Positions 16,144 through 22,431 of a DNA stretch of 22,431 nt are shown piece by piece. Position numbers and translations under genes: made by a program. This stretch comes from Paracoccaceae bacterium (GTDB taxonomy: Bacteria > Pseudomonadota > Alphaproteobacteria > Rhodobacterales > Rhodobacteraceae): assembly GCA_026982255.1 (NCBI GenBank), contig JALSHL010000112.1:1-22431 (forward strand). Reading direction: 5' to 3'. Under the pieces are notes generated by a model. The model saw only the letters and a list, made by a program, of their open reading frames with translations, did no database searches and was not told where the DNA came from. Each line of letters begins with the position of its first letter. Positions within the stretch are counted from its first letter, which is position 1.

Positions 16144-17880
16144 ATGACTCGCGCGCAAAACAGCAGGATACTTGACCAGATATATGACGTTGCGGTTGAT
16201 CCTGCGCGACTGGAGGTATTGCTGGAAAGCTGGGAGCGCATGGCTAGTGAGGGCGGCGGGGTGGCCGAGGGGTTTACCGGGTTGGATGTCGAAACCCATT
16301 TCAATCGTGCCTCGGTGTTGCTGGACCGCTGGAAACATGACGAGGAAGCCGAGACCGGAAAATTCAGCTCGGTTCTCGACCGGTTTCGCAAGGTGGCCGC
16401 GTTTACAGTTGGTCGCACGCTAAAGGTGCGGGCGGTGAACAGCGGCGCGGCGCGGACGCTGGAACTGGAACCGGGAGATGCGTTGTCCAATCTGCCACTG
16501 GAAGAGGACGATCTGGCGGTTTTTCGGACGGAAATTCTGAAAACCCTGTCGGAACGATCCGGTGAAACCGGAATATTGCGGTTTCTTTCACGCAATACCG
16601 GTCGCATTATGGTATTCCAGACCAAGGCCGCGCACGATCCGCTGGAGGGGCCGTTTGCTGTCGTTGTAACTTCGGAAACCGGTTGGCCGGAGGGGTTTCA
16701 GGGTTTGTTGGCGCAGACCTTCGGTTTGTCAAAATCGGAAATTGCCGTGCTGCGGGGGGTGGTCGAGTGCACCAGCCTGCGCGAAATTGCGAGGCAACGT
16801 GGCCGTTCGGTGGAAACGGTTCGTGCGCAGGTGCGGGCTATTATGGCCAAGACGGATACACATTCACAGGCTGAACTGGTGCGTATGGTTCTGGCTCTTC
16901 TGTATGTGGTCAGCGATATGGAGGAATCACACGAACCGGAATATCCGTCAGAAAACCGGACTCTCGTTCCGGCACCGCCACAATTTGTCCGGCGTTGTGA
17001 CGGGCGGCGGGTGGAGTATCTGGTTCTCGGAGATAAGGATGGGCGCCCGTGTCTGTTTCTGCCGACAGATTATGGTCTCGTCCGTTGGCCGTCCCGGGCG
17101 GAAGCCGAGGCAAAGCGCCGGAATATCCGGGTTATTGTGCCAATTCGCGGTGGATTTGGCGGTTCGGATTTTTATGCACGCGGCGCCGATATGGCCGAAG
17201 AAATTGTTATGGATATGCAGGCTATCCTTGATCGCGAGGCTGTAAGGCATTGCCCTATTATCGCCCTTGCCGGCGATTCTTTTTTCACCTTTCTGTTCGC
17301 GGCGCGGTTTCCCGAACGGGTAAGCGCCATCATCCTGTGCGATCCGCTTTACCCGTTAAGCACGCCGGAGCAATACGGGCGTATGGACCGGTGGTACCGG
17401 TTTATTCTGGCTAATGCCCGCTATGCGCCGCATCTTTTGCCGTTCATGGTCAAGGCCGGAATGCATCTGGCGCGCAAGGTCGGCAAACGCAATTTTGTCA
17501 ACATGGTATTCGGGTCCAGCGCCGGCGATATAGAGACAAGCAGGGATCCACAGGTGTTCGAGGCTATCGTGACCGGAACCGATGTGGTTGTTTCTCGTGA
17601 TCGGTTGGCTCACGAGGCTTTTTGTGCCGAATTGCTGCTTCAGGAACGGGTCGACTGGCGTCCGCATATACGTAAAACTGTCGGGCTGATGCCGGTGTAT
17701 TCCCTGCACGGAGAGCAAAGCCAGATCATTGTGGCTGAAACATTGAATGAATTGCGGGAGGAATATACGGGTATCGATTTCAGAGTTTACCCGGATATCG
17801 GAGCCCTGCTTTTTTTCAAGGAATGGCGGGATGTGCTGGATCTGGCCGAGGAATATTTGGAAAAACACCCTGCAAAATAG
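16144..17880 (+). CDS. LuxR-type helix-turn-helix fused to an alpha/beta-hydrolase-like domain
   Basis: A 578-residue three-part protein. Residues about 1-180 resemble a PAS-like sensory region. Residues about 193-252 are a LuxR/GerE-type helix-turn-helix (LSKSEIAVLRGVVECTSLRE, then SVETVRAQVRAIMAKTDTHS). Residues about 280-578 resemble an alpha/beta hydrolase: the IRGGFGGSD oxyanion-type loop (335-342), the nucleophile elbow GDSFF with Ser379 instead of GxSxG, and SLHGEQS (520-526) at the acid position. The C-terminal catalytic His is replaced: DIGALLFF has Ala554 where family enzymes have Gly-His. It is therefore probably a ligand-sensing regulator rather than an active enzyme. It is transcribed alone, divergent from the MerR gene, and ends at a strong terminator. 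The target genes are unknown. Confidence 0.85.
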   Translation: MTRAQNSRILDQIYDVAVDPARLEVLLESWERMASEGGGVAEGFTGLDVETHFNRASVLLDRWKHDEEAETGKFSSVLDRFRKVAAFTVGRTLKVRAVNSGAARTLELEPGDALSNLPLEEDDLAVFRTEILKTLSERSGETGILRFLSRNTGRIMVFQTKAAHDPLEGPFAVVVTSETGWPEGFQGLLAQTFGLSKSEIAVLRGVVECTSLREIARQRGRSVETVRAQVRAIMAKTDTHSQAELVRMVLALLYVVSDMEESHEPEYPSENRTLVPAPPQFVRRCDGRRVEYLVLGDKDGRPCLFLPTDYGLVRWPSRAEAEAKRRNIRVIVPIRGGFGGSDFYARGADMAEEIVMDMQAILDREAVRHCPIIALAGDSFFTFLFAARFPERVSAIILCDPLYPLSTPEQYGRMDRWYRFILANARYAPHLLPFMVKAGMHLARKVGKRNFVNMVFGSSAGDIETSRDPQVFEAIVTGTDVVVSRDRLAHEAFCAELLLQERVDWRPHIRKTVGLMPVYSLHGEQSQIIVAETLNELREEYTGIDFRVYPDIGALLFFKEWRDVLDLAEEYLEKHPAK

Positions 17881-18036
17881 CAAAAACTATCGAAGATATA
17901 ACCTGTTTGGAGTATGACCTGTTGATTTCAAACCGTTAAAATACGCCTGTTTCAAGTCGCGGATTAACAAGTGCCAAATCATTTCTTGCCCGTAAATGCG
18001 GGTTTGCTACACATTTAGCCGGTTTCGGCAATAGGG

Positions 18037-18065
18037 AGGGGTCGTTTTGGCGACCCCTCTTTTTT
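18037..18065 (+). terminator. Strong intrinsic terminator after the LuxR-hydrolase gene
   Basis: AGGGGTCG and CGACCCCT form a perfect 8-bp stem with loop TTTTGG, followed by CTTTTTT. It faces rightward and ends at the convergent cysG stop codon (18064-18066). Confidence 0.85.
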
Positions 18066-19503
18066 ACAGGTCCGGGCTGGCGCCGAGCGACATGGCGTGT
18101 TTGTCGGCCTCGAAGTTTTTATACCAGTTGAGGGAATCGCTCAGCTCCACCACCGAGCCGACGATAACCAGTGCCGGACCGGGGAGCTTGGCGGCTTCGG
18201 CCTTCTGATACAGGTCCGCCAGCGTGCCCTTGACGACGCGCTGGTTCGGGCGGGTGCCGTTGTCGACGATGGCCGCGGGGGTGTCTGCGGGGACGCCGCG
18301 TTTGATGAATTCGGACATCAGGAACTCCAGCGAGCCGAGACCCATGTAGATGGCAACCGTCTGGCCGGGCCGTGCCATGGTATCCCAGTCGAGCGACAGC
18401 ACGCCGTCCTGCCCGTGGGCGGTGACAAAAATGCAGGCCTGTGCGTGGTCGCGGTGCGTCAGCGGGATGCCGGCGTAGGAGGCACAGCCCGATGCGGCGG
18501 TGATGCCGGGGATGACCTGGAAGGGGATGCCGGCCTCGGCCAGGGTTTCCAGTTCCTCGCCGCCACGCCCGAAGATGAACGGGTCACCGCCCTTGAGACG
18601 CAGGACACGCTTGCCCTCGCGCGCCAGTTTGACCAGCAGGTCCGAGATTTCCGGCTGGGACAGGGCGTGGTTGCCCGGCTTCTTGCCGACATAGATACGT
18701 TCGGCATCGCGGCGCACAAGGTTGATGATGCCGTCGCCGATCAGCCGGTCATACAGCACCACATCGGCCCGCTGCATCAGGTGCAGGGCGCGGAAGGTCA
18801 GCAGGTCGGGATCGCCCGGACCGGCGCCGACAAGGTAAACCTCGCCGACCTGTGCGATGTCCTGCCCGAGGGCGGCGGCGTCGAGTTCCTTGAGAAACTG
18901 TTTCTTGGCGGCTTTTTCGTCGCCGGCAAGGAATTTGTCGGCCACCGGCCCGTCGATGGTCGATTCCCAGAATTCGCGCCGCGCACCGGCGGTTTTCAGT
19001 TTGGTCATGACCCGTTCACGCAGACGGCCCGAGAAGGCGGCGAGCTTGCCGTAGGTGGCGGGCAGGATCGCCTCGATCCGGGCGCGCAGGATGCGGGCGA
19101 TGATCGGAGCGGCGCCGCCCGAGGAAATGGCGATGACCAGCGGCGAGCGGTCGATGATCGAGGGGGTGATGAAATCGCAATACTCGGTCACGTCGGCCAC
19201 ATTGGCGAGGACATGGGAGTGGTTGGCCATTTCATACAGGGCGCGGTCGCGCTCCTCGTTTTCCGTGGCGCCATAGGCCACGGCGGCCCCGACGAAATCG
19301 GGGAGTTCCGGCGCGCGGGTGTGATGTGTCAGGTCAGGGTGGTCACGCAGGCCGCGGAATTCGTCATCCAGTTCGTCGGCAAAGACATGGACCTTGGCGC
19401 CCGCCTGCAAAGCGCGCTCCACGCGGCGGGCGGCGATGCTGGAACCGCCGTCAACGATGACTTTACGCCCCTTGACGTCGAGGAAAATCGGGAGATGGTC
19501 CAT
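18064..19503 (-). CDS. cysG: Siroheme synthase CysG (trifunctional)
   Basis: A 479-residue fusion. Residues 1 to about 210 are the precorrin-2 dehydrogenase/sirohydrochlorin ferrochelatase part, with a Rossmann-type VDGGSSIAARRVERAL stretch (17-32) and VIAISSGGAAPIIAR. From about 215 comes uroporphyrinogen-III C-methyltransferase, with VYLVGAGPGDPDLLT, the GKKPGNH block, RLKGGDPFIFGRGGEE and ITAASGCASYAGIPLTHRDH. Together they turn uroporphyrinogen III into siroheme, the cofactor of DsrAB and of assimilatory sulfite and nitrite reductases. It is last in a tight leftward operon with the dioxygenase and two small genes, divergent from dsrA, so its job here is probably to supply siroheme to Dsr (inference). 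The gap to the upstream gene is 9 bases. Confidence 0.97.
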   Translation of the reverse strand: MDHLPIFLDVKGRKVIVDGGSSIAARRVERALQAGAKVHVFADELDDEFRGLRDHPDLTHHTRAPELPDFVGAAVAYGATENEERDRALYEMANHSHVLANVADVTEYCDFITPSIIDRSPLVIAISSGGAAPIIARILRARIEAILPATYGKLAAFSGRLRERVMTKLKTAGARREFWESTIDGPVADKFLAGDEKAAKKQFLKELDAAALGQDIAQVGEVYLVGAGPGDPDLLTFRALHLMQRADVVLYDRLIGDGIINLVRRDAERIYVGKKPGNHALSQPEISDLLVKLAREGKRVLRLKGGDPFIFGRGGEELETLAEAGIPFQVIPGITAASGCASYAGIPLTHRDHAQACIFVTAHGQDGVLSLDWDTMARPGQTVAIYMGLGSLEFLMSEFIKRGVPADTPAAIVDNGTRPNQRVVKGTLADLYQKAEAAKLPGPALVIVGSVVELSDSLNWYKNFEADKHAMSLGASPDL

Positions 19504-19512
19504 GGTCCTGCC

Positions 19513-19725
19513 TTATTCTTCCTGTTGTGCTGCCCAGTCGAGCAGGTCTTTTGCCAGCGCCTCGGCCGATTTCTTGTCGAGGTCGATCATGGTAAAGCGT
19601 TTACGTTCCCTGAAGGTCATGCGCAACATGTGCAGACCGCCGATGAACTCGATATCCTGCAGACGGACCCAGCGGTGGAAGGGCAGGTCGGCCTCGCGGA
19701 TCAGGGTGGTTTCGCCCTCAGTCAT
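19513..19725 (-). CDS. 70-residue protein of unknown function in the dsr-linked operon
   Basis: A small soluble protein. The N-terminal half looks beta-rich (RWVRLQDIEFIGGLHMLRMTF), then a basic RERKRF turn, MIDLDKK, and a C-terminal amphipathic helix (AEALAKDLLDWAAQ). It contains no cysteine and no signal peptide, so it is probably cytosolic. The ATG at 19725 overlaps the end of the 65-residue gene by 8 bases, and AAGGGG lies about eight bases upstream. cysG follows after 9 bases. The coupling makes it a real gene and part of the same unit. I do not recognise a family; position suggests a part in siroheme or Dsr function. Confidence 0.8.
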   Translation of the reverse strand: MTEGETTLIREADLPFHRWVRLQDIEFIGGLHMLRMTFRERKRFTMIDLDKKSAEALAKDLLDWAAQQEE

Positions 19726-19915
19726 ATTTCAGACCCCTTGCGAAGACCGTCTCCAGTTTCCATTCCCATTTGCGCGGCGTGTCGCGGTAGTCGGGCTTTA
19801 CGTCGAACTCGATGTGCATGATGCCGGATTCGGCGGCATGGGCCACCAGACGTTCGAGATCCGCAAAGGATGTTACGTCGGGGTGCTGGATGATAAGGTC
19901 GCTCAGTCGTGCCAT
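19718..19915 (-). CDS. 65-residue protein of unknown function in the dsr-linked operon
   Basis: A small, soluble, cysteine-free protein. An N-terminal helical half (LSDLIIQHPDVTSFADLERL, AHAAESG) is followed by a strand-like stretch with many aromatic and basic residues (IEFDVKPDYRDTPRKWEWK, then LETVFARGLKYD). Its ATG directly follows the TAA of the dioxygenase gene, with no base between, and its end overlaps the next gene by 8 bases: a clear sign of coupled translation. No known domain is evident. It could bind the dioxygenase or the 70-residue protein, but that is inference only. Confidence 0.8.
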   Translation of the reverse strand: MARLSDLIIQHPDVTSFADLERLVAHAAESGIMHIEFDVKPDYRDTPRKWEWKLETVFARGLKYD

Positions 19916-20830
19916 TTATTTCTCTCCAATTCGGTTAAAGAACCTTATGCGATAGATAAGGCGGCGGCTACGGGTTCCGGTTTCATCCGGGTCGAAGGCT
20001 GTCCGGTTGTGCAGCACGTTGTTATTTAGAACGCCCTGCCCCGGTTTCAATTTGATTTCGCGCATCAACGGATCGCCGTTCATCAGCAGGTTGCGCAGGA
20101 AATCCGCCGCCTCGATAGTCAGCGGATCGTCGCGCCATTCGATGGAGCGGGTGCGGGCGGTGTAGCGCATGGTCAGGTTGCCGCGCGAATCCTGTGCAAA
20201 GACCGGACCGATGGAGGCGGGGCGGATGGAGCCGTCGGCCTCGGTATTCGGGGGGATGGTCATGGCCTGCGGGTGCATCAGCGCGGTGATATAGTCGGGG
20301 TTCTCGTCACGCAGGCGGATATAGGCAATGGCCGGATCAAGAAGCTGGTTGCGCCCGCCTTGCGATGCGTCCTGCACGCAATGCAGGATGAAACCGCGTA
20401 TTTCATGTGCGGGGTCGTTATAGTAACCGTCCGTGTGCCAGTTCATTGCCTTGCGCGAATAGGGGATGAAGCCGCGCTGGGTGGATTTGTCCGATACCGT
20501 CAGGGCAACGATGCCCTTGTCACCGGCGGAGCGGTGGCCTTCGGGCAGGCCCATATCCAGAGATTCGGCCATTTGACGCAGGGATTCGCGAATATCCGAT
20601 TCGTTGTCAGAGGGTGCCAGCTGATACAGGGCCATGTTGGTATTTTCACAGCGTGCGAGGATTTCCGCGCGTTCCGATTCGTCTAGATTGGCCGGATCCT
20701 GTATAGTGACAAAACCGGAACCAAGGGCCGATTCGGCGCTTTCCAGCCGCGCCGCTCGCCATGTCTGCCAGGCAGTGGATTTGGCGGGTGCGAAGGGGGA
20801 ACCCCCCGTATTTTCTGGTGCTTTTTGCAT
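19916..20830 (-). CDS. TauD/TfdA-like Fe(II)/2-oxoglutarate dioxygenase
   Basis: A 304-residue member of the TauD/clavaminate-synthase-like superfamily. The iron triad is present: His132 and Asp134 in WHTDGYY, and His274 in NNNVLHNRTAFD. Arg289, 15 residues after the distal His, fits the 2-oxoglutarate-binding arginine of TauD. The jelly-roll core spans about 100-300; residues 1-60 are an extra N-terminal region. Enzymes of this family hydroxylate sulfonates, betaines and other small molecules, some releasing sulfite. It is first in a four-gene unit with two small proteins and cysG, divergent from dsrA over 230 bases. The substrate is unknown; release of sulfite from an organosulfonate is one idea. 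GGAGGG lies upstream of the ATG. Confidence 0.85.
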   Translation of the reverse strand: MQKAPENTGGSPFAPAKSTAWQTWRAARLESAESALGSGFVTIQDPANLDESERAEILARCENTNMALYQLAPSDNESDIRESLRQMAESLDMGLPEGHRSAGDKGIVALTVSDKSTQRGFIPYSRKAMNWHTDGYYNDPAHEIRGFILHCVQDASQGGRNQLLDPAIAYIRLRDENPDYITALMHPQAMTIPPNTEADGSIRPASIGPVFAQDSRGNLTMRYTARTRSIEWRDDPLTIEAADFLRNLLMNGDPLMREIKLKPGQGVLNNNVLHNRTAFDPDETGTRSRRLIYRIRFFNRIGEK

Positions 20831-20963
20831 TTGCCCTCCGGTTCCATCCTGTTTGCTGCGCAGTTATGTTGCGCTGCACACAACAAAAATAGAAATTCTG
20901 TTACACCTGCGACCACGTTTCGCTTTACATTCGTTAATCATAATATATAAATTTAAGTCGGAG

Positions 20964-20988
20964 CTTTGCAAACCAATAACACTTTGCA
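20964..20988 (+). repeat. Direct repeat CTTTGCA upstream of dsrA
   Basis: CTTTGCA occurs at 20964-20970 and 20982-20988, 18 bases apart and 73-97 bases before the dsrA start. Two identical heptamers at this distance could be half-sites for a regulator of the dsr genes. No known binding motif is recognised. Confidence 0.4.
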
Positions 20989-21045
20989 GGGCATAAATAT
21001 GAAACCAACGAGAACAAGAGCCATATCGGACGGGCCGCACTCAAA

Positions 21046-21054
21046 AAGGAGGAG
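21046..21054 (+). promoter_or_regulatory. Strong ribosome-binding site of dsrA
   Basis: AAGGAGGAG is close to a perfect anti-Shine-Dalgarno match, eight bases (from AGGAGG) before ATG 21061. It fixes the start and fits high expression. Confidence 0.8.
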
Positions 21055-21060
21055 AACACG

Positions 21061-22359
21061 ATGAAAGACGCAGAAACCGGTGATGAAAAGGTAAACGGCA
21101 TCCACGAGACGCCGATGCTGGACGAACTCGAAGGCGGTCCCTGGCCGAGCTTCGTAACCGGGCTGAAACGCCTTCGTGATTCCGAAGACAAACAATACGC
21201 CCCGATGATGAACGACCTTCTGGGGCAGCTGGAGCACTCTTACGAAGAGCGCCTCGGCTTCTGGAAGGGCGGCACGCTCTCCGTTCTCGGGTATGGCGGC
21301 GGTATTATCCCGCGCTTCTCCGAAGTGGCGAAGGATTATCCGGCGTCGAAAGAATTCCACACGCTGCGCGTTATGCCGCCGGCGGGTAACCACTATAACA
21401 CCGACGTTCTGCGTCAGCTCTGCGATATCTGGGAAGAGCACGGTTCCGGCCTGATCGCCTTCCACGGCCAGTCGGGCGATATCATGTTCCAGGGTTGTAC
21501 CTCGGAAAATGCGCAGAAAGCCTTCGATGCGCTCAACGAGATCGGTTTCGACCTCGGTGGTGCCGGTCCGGCACTGCGCACCGCGATGTCCTGCGTTGGC
21601 CACGCCCGTTGCGAGCAGTCCTGCTTCGACGGTGTGAGAGCCCATCGTGGTATCATCAACCGTCTGCTGGACGAGATGCACCGTCCGGCCATGCCCTACA
21701 AGTTCAAGTTCAAGTTCTCGGGCTGCGGCAACGACTGTGTGAACGCGATCCACCGCGCCGACTTTGCGGTGATCGGCACATGGCGTGACGACATCAAGAT
21801 CAATCAGGAAAAGGTCAAGGAACACATCGCGGAAAAAGGTCGTAAATACACGATCGATACCGTTGTTTCCATGTGCCCGACCCGCGCGATCAGTCTGCAC
21901 GACGACGATACGATGGAAATCGACAACAAGTCCTGCGTGCGCTGCATGCACTGCATCAACGTTATGACCAAGGCGCTGAGCCCGGGTGATGACCGCGGTG
22001 CCTCCATCATGATCGGCGGCAAGCGCTCGCTGAAAATCGGCGACCTCATGGGCACCATGATCATTCCGTTCATGAAGCTGGAGACAGACGAGGACTTCGA
22101 GAAGCTGGAGGAGTTTGCCGAAGAAGTCATGGAATTCTTCGCGGACAACGCGCTGGAGCACGAGCGTATCGGTGAGTGTATCGACCGTATCGGCGTTCCG
22201 GCATTCCTCGATGCGCTGAATATTCCGGCCGATCCGAACATGGTCAACCACCCGCGTACGTCCAGCTACGTTCGCACGGACGATTTCGACGAGGAAGCCG
22301 CGAAATATTTCGAGCGCAAGGCGCTTGATGCTGGCATGACTGTGGCTGCCGACGACTAG
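21061..22359 (+). CDS. dsrA: Dissimilatory sulfite reductase alpha subunit
   Basis: With DsrB it forms the cytosolic siroheme enzyme that interconverts sulfite and DsrC-bound sulfur or sulfide. The length, 432 residues, is typical. The siroheme/[4Fe-4S] cysteines are Cys178 and Cys184 (C-x5-C) and Cys222 and Cys226 (C-x3-C, in SGCGNDC). An inserted ferredoxin domain supplies Cys272 (MCPTRAI) and Cys292, 295 and 298 (CVRCMHC). In this alphaproteobacterial setting the oxidative (reverse) direction in sulfur oxidation is most likely, but a tree is needed to tell. Arginine codons are 12 CGC, 11 CGT and 1 AGA, with no CGG, unlike neighbouring genes, which suggests high expression or transfer. A hairpin and a ribosome-binding site, presumably for dsrB, follow. 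Confidence 0.97.
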   Translation: MKDAETGDEKVNGIHETPMLDELEGGPWPSFVTGLKRLRDSEDKQYAPMMNDLLGQLEHSYEERLGFWKGGTLSVLGYGGGIIPRFSEVAKDYPASKEFHTLRVMPPAGNHYNTDVLRQLCDIWEEHGSGLIAFHGQSGDIMFQGCTSENAQKAFDALNEIGFDLGGAGPALRTAMSCVGHARCEQSCFDGVRAHRGIINRLLDEMHRPAMPYKFKFKFSGCGNDCVNAIHRADFAVIGTWRDDIKINQEKVKEHIAEKGRKYTIDTVVSMCPTRAISLHDDDTMEIDNKSCVRCMHCINVMTKALSPGDDRGASIMIGGKRSLKIGDLMGTMIIPFMKLETDEDFEKLEEFAEEVMEFFADNALEHERIGECIDRIGVPAFLDALNIPADPNMVNHPRTSSYVRTDDFDEEAAKYFERKALDAGMTVAADD

Positions 22360-22393
22360 GTCGGCACTGCGCCCACATTTTCAGATTTGATAC

Positions 22394-22419
22394 GCCCGGA
22401 GTCCCTTCAGGATCCGGGC
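22394..22419 (+). promoter_or_regulatory. Intercistronic hairpin after dsrA
   Basis: GCCCGGA and TCCGGGC pair perfectly; an inner TCC/GGA pairing past one bulged base extends the stem to about 10 bp. No T-tract follows, and a ribosome-binding site starts two bases later, so it is more likely an RNA-stability or translation element than a terminator. Confidence 0.5.
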
Positions 22420-22420
22420 A

Positions 22421-22427
22421 GGGAGGA
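22421..22427 (+). promoter_or_regulatory. Ribosome-binding site at the window edge (probably dsrB)
   Basis: GGGAGGA is a good Shine-Dalgarno sequence within ten bases of the right edge. dsrB follows dsrA in essentially all known dsr loci, so its start codon is expected just outside the window. Confidence 0.6.
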
Positions 22428-22431
22428 AAAG

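Larger units (their letters stand above)
20831..21060. promoter_or_regulatory. Divergent control region between the dioxygenase operon and dsrA
   Basis: A 230-base gap, the longest in the window, markedly AT-rich in its middle (20930-20960, TAATATATAAATTTAA). It holds the palindrome CTGCGCAG (20856-20863), a TGTTG-N9-CAACA dyad (20867-20885) on the dioxygenase side, and two CTTTGCA copies on the dsrA side. Both promoters must lie here, though no consensus -35/-10 pair stands out. A 21-codon frame (20999-21064) ends across the dsrA start. Confidence 0.6.

Noticed and set aside
15975..16625. N-terminal extension of the MerR frame
   Set aside because: Open but without protein character, and it runs antisense through the LuxR-hydrolase gene; the MLSIGELS start with AAGGAG is standard for MerR proteins.
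18097..19821. 574-codon frame on the plus strand
   Set aside because: Antisense to cysG and the 70-residue gene; composition typical of a shadow frame.
21698..21717. Short tandem repeat of TTCAAG in dsrA
   Set aside because: It encodes the conserved KFKFKF stretch before SGCGNDC found in DsrA proteins, so it is ordinary coding sequence.
20953..22251. 432-codon frame on the minus strand
   Set aside because: Antisense to dsrA, whose cluster cysteines are all in place; the antisense product is rich in Val, His and Arg with no motif.

Overview
The window looks like chromosomal DNA of an alphaproteobacterium, most likely Rhodobacterales-like. This rests on the gene set and order (leuC-leuD-membrane protein-nuclease, leuB, asd, a pmbA/cysQ-type pair, a fused CysG), the GC-rich coding sequence and the character of the proteins. 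It is an inference from recognition, not from a search. Almost the whole window is coding; no gap between genes exceeds about 230 bases.

Bases 1-6700 hold, mostly on the minus strand, a DUF4139 secreted protein cut by the left edge, aspartate-semialdehyde dehydrogenase (asd, GTG start), a candidate 42-residue basic peptide, a divergent small secreted protein, tRNA-Pro(CGG), an anchored class I cytochrome c, leuB, and a LysR regulator divergent from a nucleoside-diphosphate-sugar-epimerase-like oxidoreductase. Hairpins follow asd and leuB. Bases 6800-12350 (minus) hold an exported endonuclease/exonuclease/phosphatase-like protein, a multi-span membrane protein, leuD and leuC (isopropylmalate isomerase), a possible leuC leader peptide with a hairpin, and an M32 carboxypeptidase. 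Asd, LeuB and LeuCD serve aspartate-family and leucine biosynthesis.

Bases 12350-18060 hold a second LysR regulator, pmbA/tldE, an overlapping CysQ/inositol-phosphatase family gene, a MerR regulator with a divalent-metal cysteine set, and a 578-residue fusion of a PAS-like region, a LuxR-type helix-turn-helix and an alpha/beta-hydrolase fold whose catalytic histidine appears to be lost.

Bases 18060-22431 are the most interesting part: the left end of a dissimilatory sulfite reductase (dsr) locus. dsrA runs rightward and a ribosome-binding site sits at the window edge, presumably for dsrB. Divergent from it is a tight four-gene unit: a TauD-like Fe(II)/2-oxoglutarate dioxygenase with an intact metal triad, two small unknown proteins (65 and 70 residues), and CysG, which makes siroheme, the DsrAB cofactor. 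In a Rhodobacterales-like host the most likely role is reverse Dsr in sulfur oxidation. The dioxygenase and the two small proteins are the best candidates for undescribed Dsr accessory functions.
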